This document shows, piece by piece, positions 1 to 10,333 of a stretch of 64,000 bases of DNA (position 1 is the stretch's first letter; every line of letters starts with the position of its first letter). The translations under genes were made by a program, and so were the position numbers. Below the pieces are notes generated by a model that saw only the letters and a program-made list of their open reading frames with translations, was not told the DNA's origin and searched no databases. The DNA is from Isoetes taiwanensis (Eukaryota > Streptophyta > Lycopodiopsida > Isoetales > Isoetaceae), in contig JAJEKV010000026.1 of NCBI GenBank assembly GCA_021234155.1, positions 1,178,001 to 1,242,000 on the forward strand. The letters are read 5' to 3'.

Positions 1-385
1 GTGAACAATTATGTGACTTTTGTATGCTCTGGAATATTTCCGTGACTACAGTATATACTTCAGGATTCAAGTTTATAGATCTTACAAGCACTCCTTGGTA
101 AATTTTATGCATTGCTCTTTGCTCTACTTCTTTAAAATTGATCCTTCGATGTTTAGTTTACTCTGTTTCTTATGCAGTTTGATTATGCATTTGAACTTAG
201 TTTATGGATCATGTTTTTTCTCCTAATTCATTGCATGGATATTGATGTCCAATTATATATTGATACCCAATTTTAGAAAGACAATTAATAAAATCTCGCT
301 TCAAATAAACAAATTAACATGGAACATGTCATTCCAATATGAATAACATAGAAGACCTCCACATCAACTTTCCCTAATGCAAAAA
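1..385. other. AT-rich stretch without a recognisable gene
   Basis: Open frames here are short and low in complexity. I see no conserved motif, repeat or splice pattern that supports a gene on either strand. Confidence 0.5.
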
Positions 386-772
386 CTAATCCTTTGACAA
401 CTTTTCAAAAAGTCCAGTAACTCTGTGAGACAATTCCTTCAACGTGGTGCTTTTTTCCTCCTCGTAGCTGCATTTCTTCTTCTCCAGTTCAAAGCTCTCT
501 TCGTGAGTCCTCTACCCTGTCATAGCATTGATGGCCTTCACTACCTCTGCTGTAGTGTTTTTAACCCGGCAACTAAGCCTGGTTTTTTATCACATTCCTT
601 CGGTGTATCCTCCGGTGCCTAAATATCAACACCCTGTTTACCAGCTTTAGTCAGAAACTCTTCATGCATTTGTCCACAAAGATGAATTAGTGTAACAACC
701 CAATGATCCTTCAAGCTAGTTCCCCTACCCTTTACAATATCTCTTGCTGGTGTTCTAGCAATTTTGGTTTTA
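386..772 (-). pseudogene. Decayed trihelix/Myb-SANT-like DNA-binding protein fragment
   Basis: Reading the minus strand from about 772 down gives a basic stretch (ARDIVKGRGTSLKDHW) running into HWVVTLIHLCGQMHEEF and GKQGVD. This resembles the helix with spaced Trp/Leu and the Lys-Gln-Gly turn of plant trihelix or Myb/SANT-like domains. The frame then hits a TAG, resumes, shifts, and ends in a charged helix (ELEKKKCSYEEEKS, then LFEKLSKD) followed by TAG at 388-386. Trihelix-like proteins, and the Myb-like proteins of PIF/Harbinger elements, often end in such a helix. At least one frameshift and two in-frame stops make it a relic. The family call is an inference from a short motif. A LINE 3' end lies directly next to it (785). 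Confidence 0.3.
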
Positions 773-784
773 TGACTCGCCCCT

Positions 785-1345
785 TTTTCTTTTTCCTTTT
801 TTTTTTTTTTTTGTTGAAGAACGTCATACTTTATTTAATCAAAGAGTTAAATACAAATATAAGTGCAAAGACAAGAATAAAGTCTCAGTGGATAAGCAGA
901 GACCTATTGAGTGAAGCAACTTGTAAGAACAGATCCAAATACTCCTCAAAGATAGCCGCCTCTCACAAGGGGCAAGTAAACAACAATGGTATGACTTAGC
1001 AATGTGACCTTGAGCTTGGAGAATATGGTTATCTGCCACATCCAAACCTTTGAAGATTACCAGGCTTCGTCTTTTCCAGATAGTCCAAAGCAACCATCTT
1101 GCTGCAACATGAAAAGCCTGGCTTTGTAACTCCGTCCAAGTACTTGGGTAAATTGCCAAGAGCACTTGTTGACTTGTTAGTGAAACTTGAAAAAGAGAGA
1201 ACAATCAATCCCATACCTATCTGAGGTGGTCACACATAAAAAAGCAATGCTCAATGGTCTCAGATTCATGCTTGCATACTGGACACTGATCTAACATTCT
1301 AGGGTTAAACTTGTGGACAAGCACGTTAACAAAAAACATCTATGA
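785..1345 (-). pseudogene. 5'-truncated L1-type LINE: zf-RVT domain and 3' end
   Basis: On the minus strand the frame before the poly(A) encodes a zf-RVT-like zinc motif (CPVCKHESETIEHCFFMC) and then a tract (LAIYPSTW, AFHVAARWLLWTIWKRR) that aligns with the C-terminus of the better LINE copy at 20938-23060 (LGIYPNQW, AFHMAKSWLIWSVWKRR). The copy ends in GACGTTCTTCAAC plus an A-rich tail, seen as the T-run at 786-812. Only about 560 bp remain, and a frame change separates the zinc motif from the downstream segment. It is a dead remnant; L1 elements usually lose their 5' part because target-primed reverse transcription stops early. Confidence 0.75.
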
Positions 1346-1526
1346 AAATCACCCTTACTGGAAAAAAGTCAGGGAAAAATCATGCTTTAACGTTAGAATG
1401 CACGATTTGCTGCCACGTGGGCATCCTTATGCGTTTGTCCCCATCGGACAATATCAATTACATATGTTTTGAAAGGCGCCTGCCTAAACATATTGTGACA
1501 ACAATTTAAAGAGCAAGCAAAATTCT

Positions 1527-2090
1527 CACTCACTTGCATTATATTAGGTACTATCAGCATATCAAAGAAAGATTGGCACCTAAAACTCCATGATGCACTT
1601 TGGGCCTATAGAATCACAATCAAAGCATCCACAAGGCACACGCCTTTTAGTTTGGTTTATGGCATATAATCAGTAGTGCCTGTTGAATTGGAACTTCCTT
1701 CACTTAGATTGGCATATCAAATAAATCTAGAAATGGATGAGGCTCTAAAGGAAAGATGTGTGAGATTAATGCAGCTTGAAGGACACAGGTATGAGGCAGA
1801 GAATGTTGTTATGATGAAAAAGGCCAAAGACATTGCAGCTTTCAAAGCAGCTTATAAACTCCAAGGTACTCTGAAAACATGTGAGTTAGTCTTGAACTGG
1901 AATAAAGCAAGAGAAGAAATAGCATCCAAATTTGAAAAACTCTGGGAAGGGCCTTTTGAGGTCATTGGCAGGAAAAGATGCTTACTGGCTGAGAGATGTG
2001 TCTGATGGCAGAGAATTGCCAAATCCTATCAACATTCTGCATTTGAAAAGGTATTGGCAACAACATGTTGCCCTGAGCTTGTTCAGTTAA
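1527..2090 (+). pseudogene. Ty3/gypsy integrase C-terminal fragment
   Basis: The plus-strand translation DWHLKLHDALWAYRITIKAS, TPFSLVYG, VPVELELPSLRLAYQ and KAAYKLQ matches the integrase C-terminal half of the gypsy element at 61132-62214 nearly motif for motif (DWHLKLYDALWAHRITSKAA, VPVELEIPSLRMA, KAAHKLQ). A TAA interrupts the frame after LVYGI, near 1668. A frameshift near 1980 moves the last part (ELPNPINILHLKRYW) to another frame, ending in TAA at 2088-2090. The catalytic core upstream is absent. Both gypsy copies thus belong to one family; this one is an inactive 3' stub. Confidence 0.85.
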
Positions 2091-2096
2091 GAAGCA

Positions 2097-2276
2097 GGTT
2101 TAGTTTAATTTGTTTGATTATTACATCAAAAAAATAAAAAGGAAAAATGAGAAGAAAAGAAGAAAAGAGTGTTTAGTTAAGAAGCACTTGGAATTTGTGG
2201 GTAGGTTTAGTTTAATTTGTTTGATTATTACATCAAAAAAGTAAAAAGGAAAAATGAGAAGAAAAGAAGAAAAGAG
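2097..2276 (+). repeat. 106-bp tandem duplication containing a polypurine tract
   Basis: The segment starting AGGTTTAGTTTAATTTG at 2097 recurs at 2203 with one or two changes. Each copy carries a purine-only run (AAAAATGAGAAGAAAAGAAG) just downstream of the gypsy pol stop. Long terminal repeat elements place their polypurine tract, the primer for plus-strand DNA, at this position, so this is probably a duplicated polypurine tract. Confidence 0.7.
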
Positions 2277-3810
2277 AGAAATAAAGAAAAAGACAAAAAA
2301 ACAATGTTGTAGTTTCAGGTGTTAAGCTTTGTTTTTAAGATTTTAAGCTTTGGAACTAATCAATTTTTTAGTTGGTTCCAGTGTTGCAAAAGCAAAAGTC
2401 TGTGCAGGTTCTGATTGAGTTGAGATCCAAATCAAGCACTAACATTGTCAAAACTATAGATTCCATGCAGGAGCATCTGGATTTTACAATCATCCATCTC
2501 ACCTTTCATTCATCACAATACATACATCACCCATAGTTGCGGCCACTCCCTTCATAATAGCAACTCATTTGAGCTAACAGATTTTATTTCCACATGCAGG
2601 TGCATCCTAATACATACATTCCTTATTCACATGCTCAAGGGTTGTCCTAGCTCCACATAAACACTCTACATTTCCACAAAATCCACAAGACTGCTGTCAT
2701 ATGTCCATCCAGCAGTTCACATTTTCTAATGAGTCCATTTGTCATTGCAAGTTCATCTGAGAATCACCTCCATATTCACATTCATGCCATACTGAATATT
2801 ATCACTACCATTTTTCCTTCAAATCCATTGCAGGTTCATGGAATTGCCAAACACATCCTCATATTGGCAATTGGCTAGAGTCCTATTATGATTATCAAGC
2901 AGCAACGAAAGGGGCTGGGAGACCAGCCTATTCTTTTAGTTTGGCATAATGCTGCCATGCTATGGCAGCGGAAGAGCAAGGCATATTTTTGACACTCATT
3001 CTCACACTTTGATCTGAATTTAGAGGCACAAGAAGAATTCATACTTGCACACTCTGAAGACTTGGAGAGCAAGATGAGGACATCTGACTCAGGTCACACA
3101 AGCAAGGCAAAGAGGAGAATCAAGCAAAGTTAAAGAATTGAAGACCCCTTGAAGATTTCTTGGTATGTGATGATATCATTTAAGTTCTTGGCATGATTGC
3201 ACACTTTGAGTCCTATTCTACACCCCCCCTACCTTTAACCATGATGAAATGCCCATGAGATCTTGGGTTCCATGCCTACACCTCATTTCCAAGTCAAATT
3301 TGGCCTTGAAGATTTTTTCTAGTCAAAACTACTCCCTCACAAGTCATTCACATGCCATACACTTCCCATACCATTTCCATATCATTCTAAGCATTAAACT
3401 CCACTTGACTTGGTCATACATGTGGTCAAAGGTCAACATCCTCTCCCTATAAGTCAAAGAGGAGAGAGAATGCTAAAATCCCTAAGGGAAACACTCAAAA
3501 ATCAAGATTTGCGTAGAAAATGCTAATTTCATGCATTTATGCCTAAGTTGACCCATGAGAACACCTTTGAGATGCCAAGTCACCATACATGTCACCCTCT
3601 CTTGCCATGTTAATATTGAAACTCTAAATTTTTGCAAAAATCCTTCAAATTACATGTTTGATCCTATGAAAGTGACACATTATCATGCCACATCATCATC
3701 AACACCTAGTTGTATAGGATTGTCATCAGGGTATCAAGCTAGGTTGCTTTGTTTCTTTTGTTTATAAATTGCTTCTGCATTCTGACATCTTGCCTCTGCC
3801 TAATAGATGG
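2277..3810 (+). other. Probable gypsy 3' non-coding or LTR-derived sequence; no gene
   Basis: About 1.5 kb with no credible coding region follows the gypsy stub and its purine tract. A 3' LTR could begin near the TGTTGT at about 2305, but I found no matching second LTR in the window and cannot place the ends. Pyrimidine-rich segments around 3200-3700 look like LTR or 3' leader sequence. The assignment rests mainly on position. Confidence 0.35.
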
Positions 3811-4405
3811 CATCTTCAGATCCCTCAGCCACAGTGGAAAAGTGTTTGGACATGGGTGTGGGATAAGTTGCTTCATCCCGAACTAGCCGTTCTGTATTGG
3901 TAAGTAGTTCATAGATGTATCAGTGTCAACAGACTAGTTTGTAAATTTGATAATTGAAAGAGCTCTGTCCTTTATGTAAGCAAAGGGTTGAGAATATTGA
4001 ACATTGCTTCTTGTTGAGCACCTTCAGCTGGTATGGTCTTGGTTGCTAACCCTATTTGGCACCTCTCTATCTAGTCAGCAAATTCTACTTGCTATTTACA
4101 CTGTTGCATGGTCCACAATGCAAAAATAAGCTTTTCATCTTCCGTGTGGTTGGCTTTTATGGTCGAGATAGATAGATAAATGGATGAATGGATGGATGGA
4201 TAGATCTGGAAGGAGATTGTATATCTTGAAGGCTATGGACACTGTGGATGAGATTCTGCTTCAGTAGATGCAAAAGAAAATTGCTATAGCTTATAATCTT
4301 TCTTCTCTTAATTAAGAGAAGAAAGTACTGATGTGGAAAATTTACTTTCACAATTTTTTAGTTGGTGAATAAAGTTTGTCGTCCTTCAAAAAACAAAAAT
4401 CTTAC
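3811..4405 (+). pseudogene. 5'-truncated L1-type LINE 3' end
   Basis: The plus strand reads HLQIPQPQWKSVWTWVWDKL, matching WHLQTLPSQWQSIWNLVWSKD of the LINE at 20938-23060. A zf-RVT motif follows (LCPLCKQRVENIEHCFLLS). The copy ends at about 4380-4405 with GTCGTCCTTCAAAAAACAAA, the tail type shared by its relatives. Frame changes occur between the segments, so it is non-functional. A GATA/GGAT-type microsatellite (4166-4205) lies inside it. Confidence 0.7.
4166..4206 (+). repeat. Tetranucleotide microsatellite
   Basis: GATA units grade into GGAT units over about 40 bp. A shorter version appears at about 16102-16125. Confidence 0.8.
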
Positions 4406-4480
4406 ATAATTCACTTGCCTTCAAATAAAAGTCTGAGATGATATTAAAATAAACAATGTTATAATACTGACTGAATAGTT

Positions 4481-4503
4481 AAAAAAAAAAAAAAAAAAAA
4501 AAA
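4481..4503 (+). repeat. Poly(A) run at the left edge of a large duplication
   Basis: An uninterrupted run of more than 20 A residues abuts the 2-kb duplicated block. It could be the tail of a retroposed copy. The second copy of the block has only a short A run at the same place (10324-10332). Confidence 0.7.
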
Positions 4504-6543
4504 CTGGTCTAAACTAGCATACGCTAGATCAGCATCTACCTCGGTCAATCCCTTGGCAGTATTATCATCCTACTATCTAAACTGAACAAGCCAGTCTAGA
4601 CTAGTACCTCTCTTTCCAAAGCCTAAGTAATTTGAAGACCATTGATTACTGACAAAATATTGAAGCATGTGCATTATGAGACAAAAAATGCTTTCTCATA
4701 TATTTAATAAGACATAGCCAAAAAAGAATTCCATCTTTAAGACTATTATCAACGTATCACATCAGATTTTTAAAGCTGAAAATAGAGCCTTCAACTCTAT
4801 ATTACCTTCTATTATATTTCATGTTTGAAATTCAGAAATACCATAGCATTCCAGAAACAAAATTTGACAATAATAACCAGTTTTTTGGCTCTGTTTTTGT
4901 CATTCAGATGAACTGCTGTCACTATCAAAGTGTTGCTTATTCCATCTCTTTACGCATCCAGATATTCCATTTCCGCGTTAACGCCAACTCTAACAGTAAA
5001 ATAGAGACAATTGAAGGAGAGAACCCGTACCTGCAGCCAATCAATACACAATTAGCATGATAATGGTAAATGTGCAAGGGCCAAAAGGTACATTGGGTCT
5101 CTCAGTTTATCACTGATCACCAATTGTATCCTTTTGCCCTGATGTGACATTTAACAAGAAAAGGAAACTGAAATACGATATTTTAAATTTCTCAGTTGGC
5201 CTCAAGCATTACCATGAGACGAGAACTAATTTCTTAGTCCCAAATCTAGCTGGCAACCTTGATAACCATAGTCAATTTCATAGCATATTATAAGATTTTT
5301 ATCATTTTAAACTTCAACAACAAACCTTGTTGCTTTAGACATAATATGCCTAGACGTGCTACAAGCATCCAAGCACGTAAGAACAAATTAGTGGCTGCTA
5401 TAAATAATTGATGCATAGACATGCTACAAGCATCCTAGACCTTACAGGTCTGTGATATTAATCAGATAACACAAACTAGTGAATCATTTGCATAAGGCTT
5501 ACACCACAAAGGTGCCTATCTGTGCAACCATGTTAACAAACCTGTCTGCATGCTTCTGCAGTTAGAAACTCAGCCCATTTATTTCATTCAAGCAAACCCA
5601 TGTAGTCGTAGTTGCTTCAACATCACAGTTCTGAACCATGCCATTTAGACCAGACGTTTATGATCAAGGCATTCATATTGTAGCAAGCAAAATATAGTAA
5701 ACAATTTATCCCTAAAAAGAAATAGCATAGTAATCTGCAGAACTATTGGGATCATGCTCTTTTTCTTAACATGTAGACAACAAAGAGCTCAAATAGCAAT
5801 AGTTCTTCTGTATGTACTTGTTATTTACAGATCTACAAATACCCAGTAAATCTCTAATATATATTATAAGATCATGGTAGACCCTATTTCGGATTTTAAA
5901 GCATAATAATATCTGAAGCTTTGAAGATAGACCAGGACACAATATCAAATCACCAATATTCAAACCTGATCAGAAGAGCCAGATTATTTCGAAGCTCCAT
6001 GCATGCACCACGCTTTTTTCATACTCGTTTGCGCAATCCTCTGCTTTGAAAAGCATCTGATTGAAAGTTCAAGAAACAAAGCCGAAATACACAGGAAAGA
6101 ATCCAAGCAAACTTATTTTCGGCTAAGGCAAAGATCATCCAGTAGACCCGGCAAACTTATTTCCGGCTAAGGCAAAGACCACGAATTATTTTTCGGCTGA
6201 TAGAAAAGGCAATCCATGGACTGGTGATTCCCAGATCTTCACGACATGCTCCTGGCATTTTGAAATATAGCTCTGCTATAGATTCATCTATTGAATCCAT
6301 CGGACCTTCTTTTTAGATCTTTAAATGGTGTCGAGATTCTGTTCAAGCCTGCTTAGCTCTACATCTGAAGATGTGAAAATATGGAGCTGGGCTTAGCAAA
6401 TTAAGGCGCTTTCGATTATCGGCTCCCACAACCAAGCATTTCCATATCTTGTATTTCCATATCTGGCATTCAGAGGTAGCCGCTCACAAGCATGCATATT
6501 AGGCCAACCCAAAAAGCCCTAAACGTTAGTCCTCTAATAAACA
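4504..6543 (+). repeat. 2.04-kb direct repeat, copy 1
   Basis: This block recurs at 10334-12207 in the same orientation with only scattered base changes. It begins CTGGTCTAAACTAGC and ends just after CCTCTAATAAACA in both places. Relative to copy 2 it keeps 22 bp near 4940 and 144 bp at about 6167-6310. It has no convincing coding region; the longest frame is a 65-codon minus-strand ORF present in both copies. Local doublets (GGCTAAGGCAAAGA twice near 6120-6180) occur at the deletion border. It could be non-coding or regulatory DNA of a lost gene, or the body of an unrecognised element. Confidence 0.9.
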
Positions 6544-6561
6544 TTGGATATTTGCAATGTA

Positions 6562-6830
6562 ATATGGGACCATTGTTCTTGCAATTCTTGAAAATTGAGC
6601 CCTTGAAGATTATATGTAGAGCTCTTATAAGCTAATGCCTAACAAATCATTCCATGGTAAATGTGCAACAAATGTAATAGATGAAATGGCCATATTTAAG
6701 CCTCCATGGTATATGACCCAGTTTCACTGCTATGCCTCCTAATGAATATTTTCTTAGAAATAACTACAAGACTAACATGCCTTGCTGAGTTGCACATTTG
6801 CACAGCCAACAAAATTGTCTTATTTGCAAT
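6562..6830 (+). repeat. 0.27-kb direct repeat, copy 1 (empty LINE target site)
   Basis: This segment recurs at 14375-14750. The target sequence at 6608-6625 is uninterrupted here, whereas in copy 2 a 73-bp LINE stub is inserted between two copies of it. The block follows the 2.04-kb repeat almost directly (18 bp between). Confidence 0.85.
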
Positions 6831-7335
6831 AAAAAAAAAAAAAAACCCTACCACCTACTGTGGAATGAGGGTAAACACACCTTGATATTATCAATCTGTG
6901 ACCATGGGGAGAGCTAACCCCCACTGCCACAGCAGGGGTTAAGCCTCATCCCATAATTTAAAGCAAAAGGAGATTCTAGATTTAGAAACTACCTTGTTAA
7001 TGGAGTTTTTAGAAACTAGAGCACCAACTATAGCACCACTGTGCTATCGTGTGCTGTCATATTGACATAATTATATAGCCACCTGGCAGCCAACTGGCAT
7101 ATGTAAAGTAGGAAACTATAGAGCCAACTGGCATAAGTATAGTGTCAAGCCTCGTGGCTAGTTAAAAAACGTATAGCTAACTAGAATACACTCTAGAGTA
7201 TAATACAAGAATGTAAGCATTGACATTTCACTCTGCTTCCTGTATAGCTCAGAGTATCCAACTACTTGTTCCGAGTGAGGCCTCATATGCCTCATCCCGT
7301 ACTTTAAAGCTTAAGAAAATGATTGAATTAAAACA
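6831..7335. other. Non-coding stretch with partial homology to 9771-10170
   Basis: No gene is seen. From about 7018 to 7290 the sequence shares phrases with 9771-10170 (TATAGCCAACTGG-type text, GCATTGACATTTCACT, CTTGTTCCRAGTGAGGC), showing an older, more diverged duplication. Confidence 0.55.
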
Positions 7336-7456
7336 TACCTTGAATATGTAGCATAATAACAGGGGGTTTCTTTTGTATTTTTGTACTTTTTTTCCTAAGG
7401 TTTTTATATGATTTCATGGATGTATTTGATGAGGCATACTAATTAGTATATCTAGA
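7336..7456 (+). repeat. Inverted-repeat partner of 14238-14365
   Basis: The run from GAATATGTAGCATAATAACA to TATATCTAGAG is found, reverse-complemented and about 80 percent identical by eye, at 14238-14365. No clear terminal inverted repeats mark it as a transposon; it may be a dispersed short element. Confidence 0.7.
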
Positions 7457-9410
7457 GTGCGCATACGCTTGAACTAATTTTGATGCCTATATCCAATGGT
7501 TTAGACCCACATATCATATATTTCCTTTTTTTTAAACTGTATTTTCTTATCACTTCCTTTTTTTTTAAACTGTATTTTCTTGCTCGACATGCAAGGCTCG
7601 AGATAACCCATTTTAGGGTTTATGCGTTTAGGGTTATGTTCATGTTTGGTGCGGCGGTAATTTCGTCATGTATAATAACGAAGACATGGGGGCTCTGTAC
7701 TCTGCAGCAAGAGATCCAAGTTTTTTTTGTCATCACGGCAACATTGACAGGCTTTGGGTGATATAAAAAAGTCTAGGCAGGTCGGATCCTCATGATACAG
7801 ATTGGCTGGATGCTTCGTTTGTTTTTTTTGATGAATTTGGCGATCTGGTGCGTTGATAACAGAGGCTTTAGGGTATAAATATGAAGAGATGCCTACACAA
7901 TGGCTGACTGCGAGGGCCACTGAATCTGGTGCAACTGCCAGCACCAAATCGAAAGATTTGACAGGAGTATCTATGGTACTTTTGATATATTTAGGTTGTA
8001 GGAGTCCAAGTCTTGGTTTTGTCTTAAGAACAATGTTCAGTCTCACACACTTTTATAGTTTAAACGGCTGTAATTTGCACATTCAAGAAATGCATTCTGC
8101 TTGATGTTGTCTATGCAACGTCACAGTCTTAAATAAGATGATCTTTGTTTCTATTCTTTGTGGGCGGGGGTATCTTGCTCACATTCTCAACCATATGTTT
8201 CATTCACAAGTTGGAAGTTGACAATGGCATCATGGACACCAGCTCGTGTATCTGATTGTGCCAAAGCATTTGAGCTCAATATCCAGATTTACAATCCAGC
8301 TTTTGTGTTGTGCCTGAATCTGCAGTTTCTCTTAGTAAACGACGCCATCATGGCTCTCCAATGCAGGCGCCTTCACCTGGTCAATTTCTGTAGCCCCCTG
8401 CAGAAGCCTCAAGAGCTCCTGCGCCCACAATTCATATCCAGGCAAGTGCTTATAAAACATGAACATTAGCTTGATAGAAATTGGCGAGGCGACAATGTTC
8501 CAAAACAAAGCATATTGGTCACACATTGATGACACATTGATTTCTAGGCTATTTGAAATTAGTATGAGGAAGCTTTGAGCAACCAGATATGATTACGTGG
8601 AATATGGTTCTTGAAGCTGCAGAATTATGATTCATAGCTATACCTCAACATTGGCATTGTGGTGTGCGAGTCTAACAGATGCAGATACCGGACTGGATGT
8701 AATGCATCGGCTTCAACATCATTATGTGCTAGTTTAGGTTGTGATATAGCCCGTATATTTGTACAATTATTCCGTGTGAGCAGAGTTGGTATTTTCTCGG
8801 AGGCGTGCTCGTAATCAAGGCAAGTGGAAATGTCCGACCAAAGGGGCCTACACCAATTTTGTAGTGTTGTGGCATTGCAATTTCTGCTTAATGCTAATTT
8901 TTTCCCACGATGTAAGGTTGGGATAGCCGTTTGGCATATTCTTTTATGAAAAGACGAGTTTTTCTGAGTATGATAGTTTTATTTGGATGCTATGCTATAT
9001 TCCACCATTTGCTTTGCATTCGCTATTTAAATTAGAAGAATATGTTAAAAGATGTATAGCCGTTGGCTTGGAATGGAATCTTTCATTGAGCGACCAAGAG
9101 ACACGGGAACATATGCCAACTTTCGAGTTATTATGGTGGAATCACAATAGGGTGGGATGACTATGAATAACGGGGAATTTTTAGCATCACACTATAGGTT
9201 GTCAGATAACTCAATTTCAACATGCATGTTTTAAGATATTTTTTATTTTTAGGTGTGCTCGCAATTCTTGGGGTGTGTGGATATTCACTCAAGGGAGCTT
9301 GGACTGTGTGTATATATCGACTGTGTGTATATTGTATTGTTATAAATTGCTTGTTTGTTTGTTTGGTTTTGTTTGCGTTTGTTAGGGGCCGGAGGAATAA
9401 AAAAAAAATT
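7457..9410. other. Unassigned intergenic stretch
   Basis: About 2 kb with frames of at most 126 codons and none with recognisable domains. A TATA-like GGGTATAAATATG at 7870 is followed by an open frame on the plus strand (7853-8104), but nothing in the product is familiar and the codon pattern is not persuasive. I see no RNA gene. Confidence 0.4.
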
Positions 9411-9419
9411 TTTAGTATA

Positions 9420-9760
9420 ACTACCAACACATAATACCATTAACATTAATTAACGCAAACCATTGCATTCCACACTTAAAAATAAAATTCCCCCTTAAAC
9501 CCCCTGTGGTTTGGGTGCATATTCACACGTGGGGTGACGTAGGGCAGCGAGAGCCCCTAAATTCATGTTATACATGTACAAAATCAACACCATATAGTAC
9601 ATTGTCTCAAATCTTATAGTATTTTGCAAACTGTGTTATACAGTATACCAAAACTTGTACAGGCATACCCCACAAACGAGGAACTTTACGTACGGTATAG
9701 ATTAAGGAATAAGGGTTGAATATGCGTTAATTAATGTTAATGGTATTATGTGTTGGTAGT
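9420..9760 (+). mobile_element. MITE-like element A with perfect 38-bp terminal inverted repeats
   Basis: The left end (ACTACCAACACATAATACC and on to 9457) and the right end (9723-9760) are exact reverse complements over 38 bp. The element is bounded by TA at 9418-9419 and 9761-9762, compatible with a TA target-site duplication of the Tc1/mariner type. It is 341 bp and encodes nothing. Its interior (CCCCCTGTGGTTTGGGTGCA, GGGCAGCGAGAGCCCCTAAA) matches element B at 12206-12628 in opposite orientation. Confidence 0.8.
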
Positions 9761-9770
9761 TATTGAGTTT

Positions 9771-10170
9771 TGAGATATAGCAGCAGCATTGTGTTGTCAT
9801 ATTGAAAAATTTGTATAGCCAACTGGCCGCCAACTGGCATAAATATAGTAGGCCTAGTGGCCAGTACTATCTTTATAGGAACTTGCAGGTTATTGCAGTC
9901 AAATTCTGCTATTCCATGTTGGTGGTATAGTTTGAGATTATCTCATCTACGTGTATGTGGTATGACCTCATATTCTTCCTCATCATCACATGCATCATGG
10001 TAGAAGTAATCTGCATCACCTTGCACGGCACAATAGATGTATGCATTGACATTTCACTTTGCTTCTTGTCTAACTCAAAGTGTCTAGCATTGCCATTTCA
10101 CTCTGCTTCTTGTAAAACTCAAGAGTGTCCAACTGCTTGTTCCAAGTGAGGCATTGCCTCATATGCAATC
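9771..10170 (+). repeat. Diverged duplicate of 7018-7290
   Basis: This segment shares TATAGCCAACTGGC, CAACTGGCATAAATATAGTA, GCATTGACATTTCACT and CTTGTTCCAAGTGAGGC with the 7.0-7.3 kb stretch. The shared CATTTCACTYTGCTTCTTGT phrase occurs twice here (about 10045 and 10100). No coding content is seen. Confidence 0.6.
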
Positions 10171-10333
10171 TGCACAAATATACCATAATGTAGCTTAGCC
10201 TGGTTAAATAGGAAAGCCAAAAAAACTATGTAAAGGAGATTCCCCACTAGTGCTAGATCTTCTAAATCACTTAGAGCAAAGGGAGAGAGGCATCACCAGG
10301 TATCCCTAGTGAAATGAAGTGTCTAAAAAAAAC

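Noticed and set aside
5766-5963. 65-codon ORF conserved identically at 11574-11771
   Set aside because: Its conservation follows from the recent 2-kb duplication; there is no excess of silent changes and no domain.
7853-8104. Possible gene with an upstream TATAAATA
   Set aside because: The product is short and unfamiliar and the TATA-like motif lies inside the frame; AT-rich sequence gives such motifs by chance.
9418-9762. PIF/Harbinger assignment of MITE A
   Set aside because: The flanks do not give a direct TWA trinucleotide; TA on both sides fits Tc1/mariner better.
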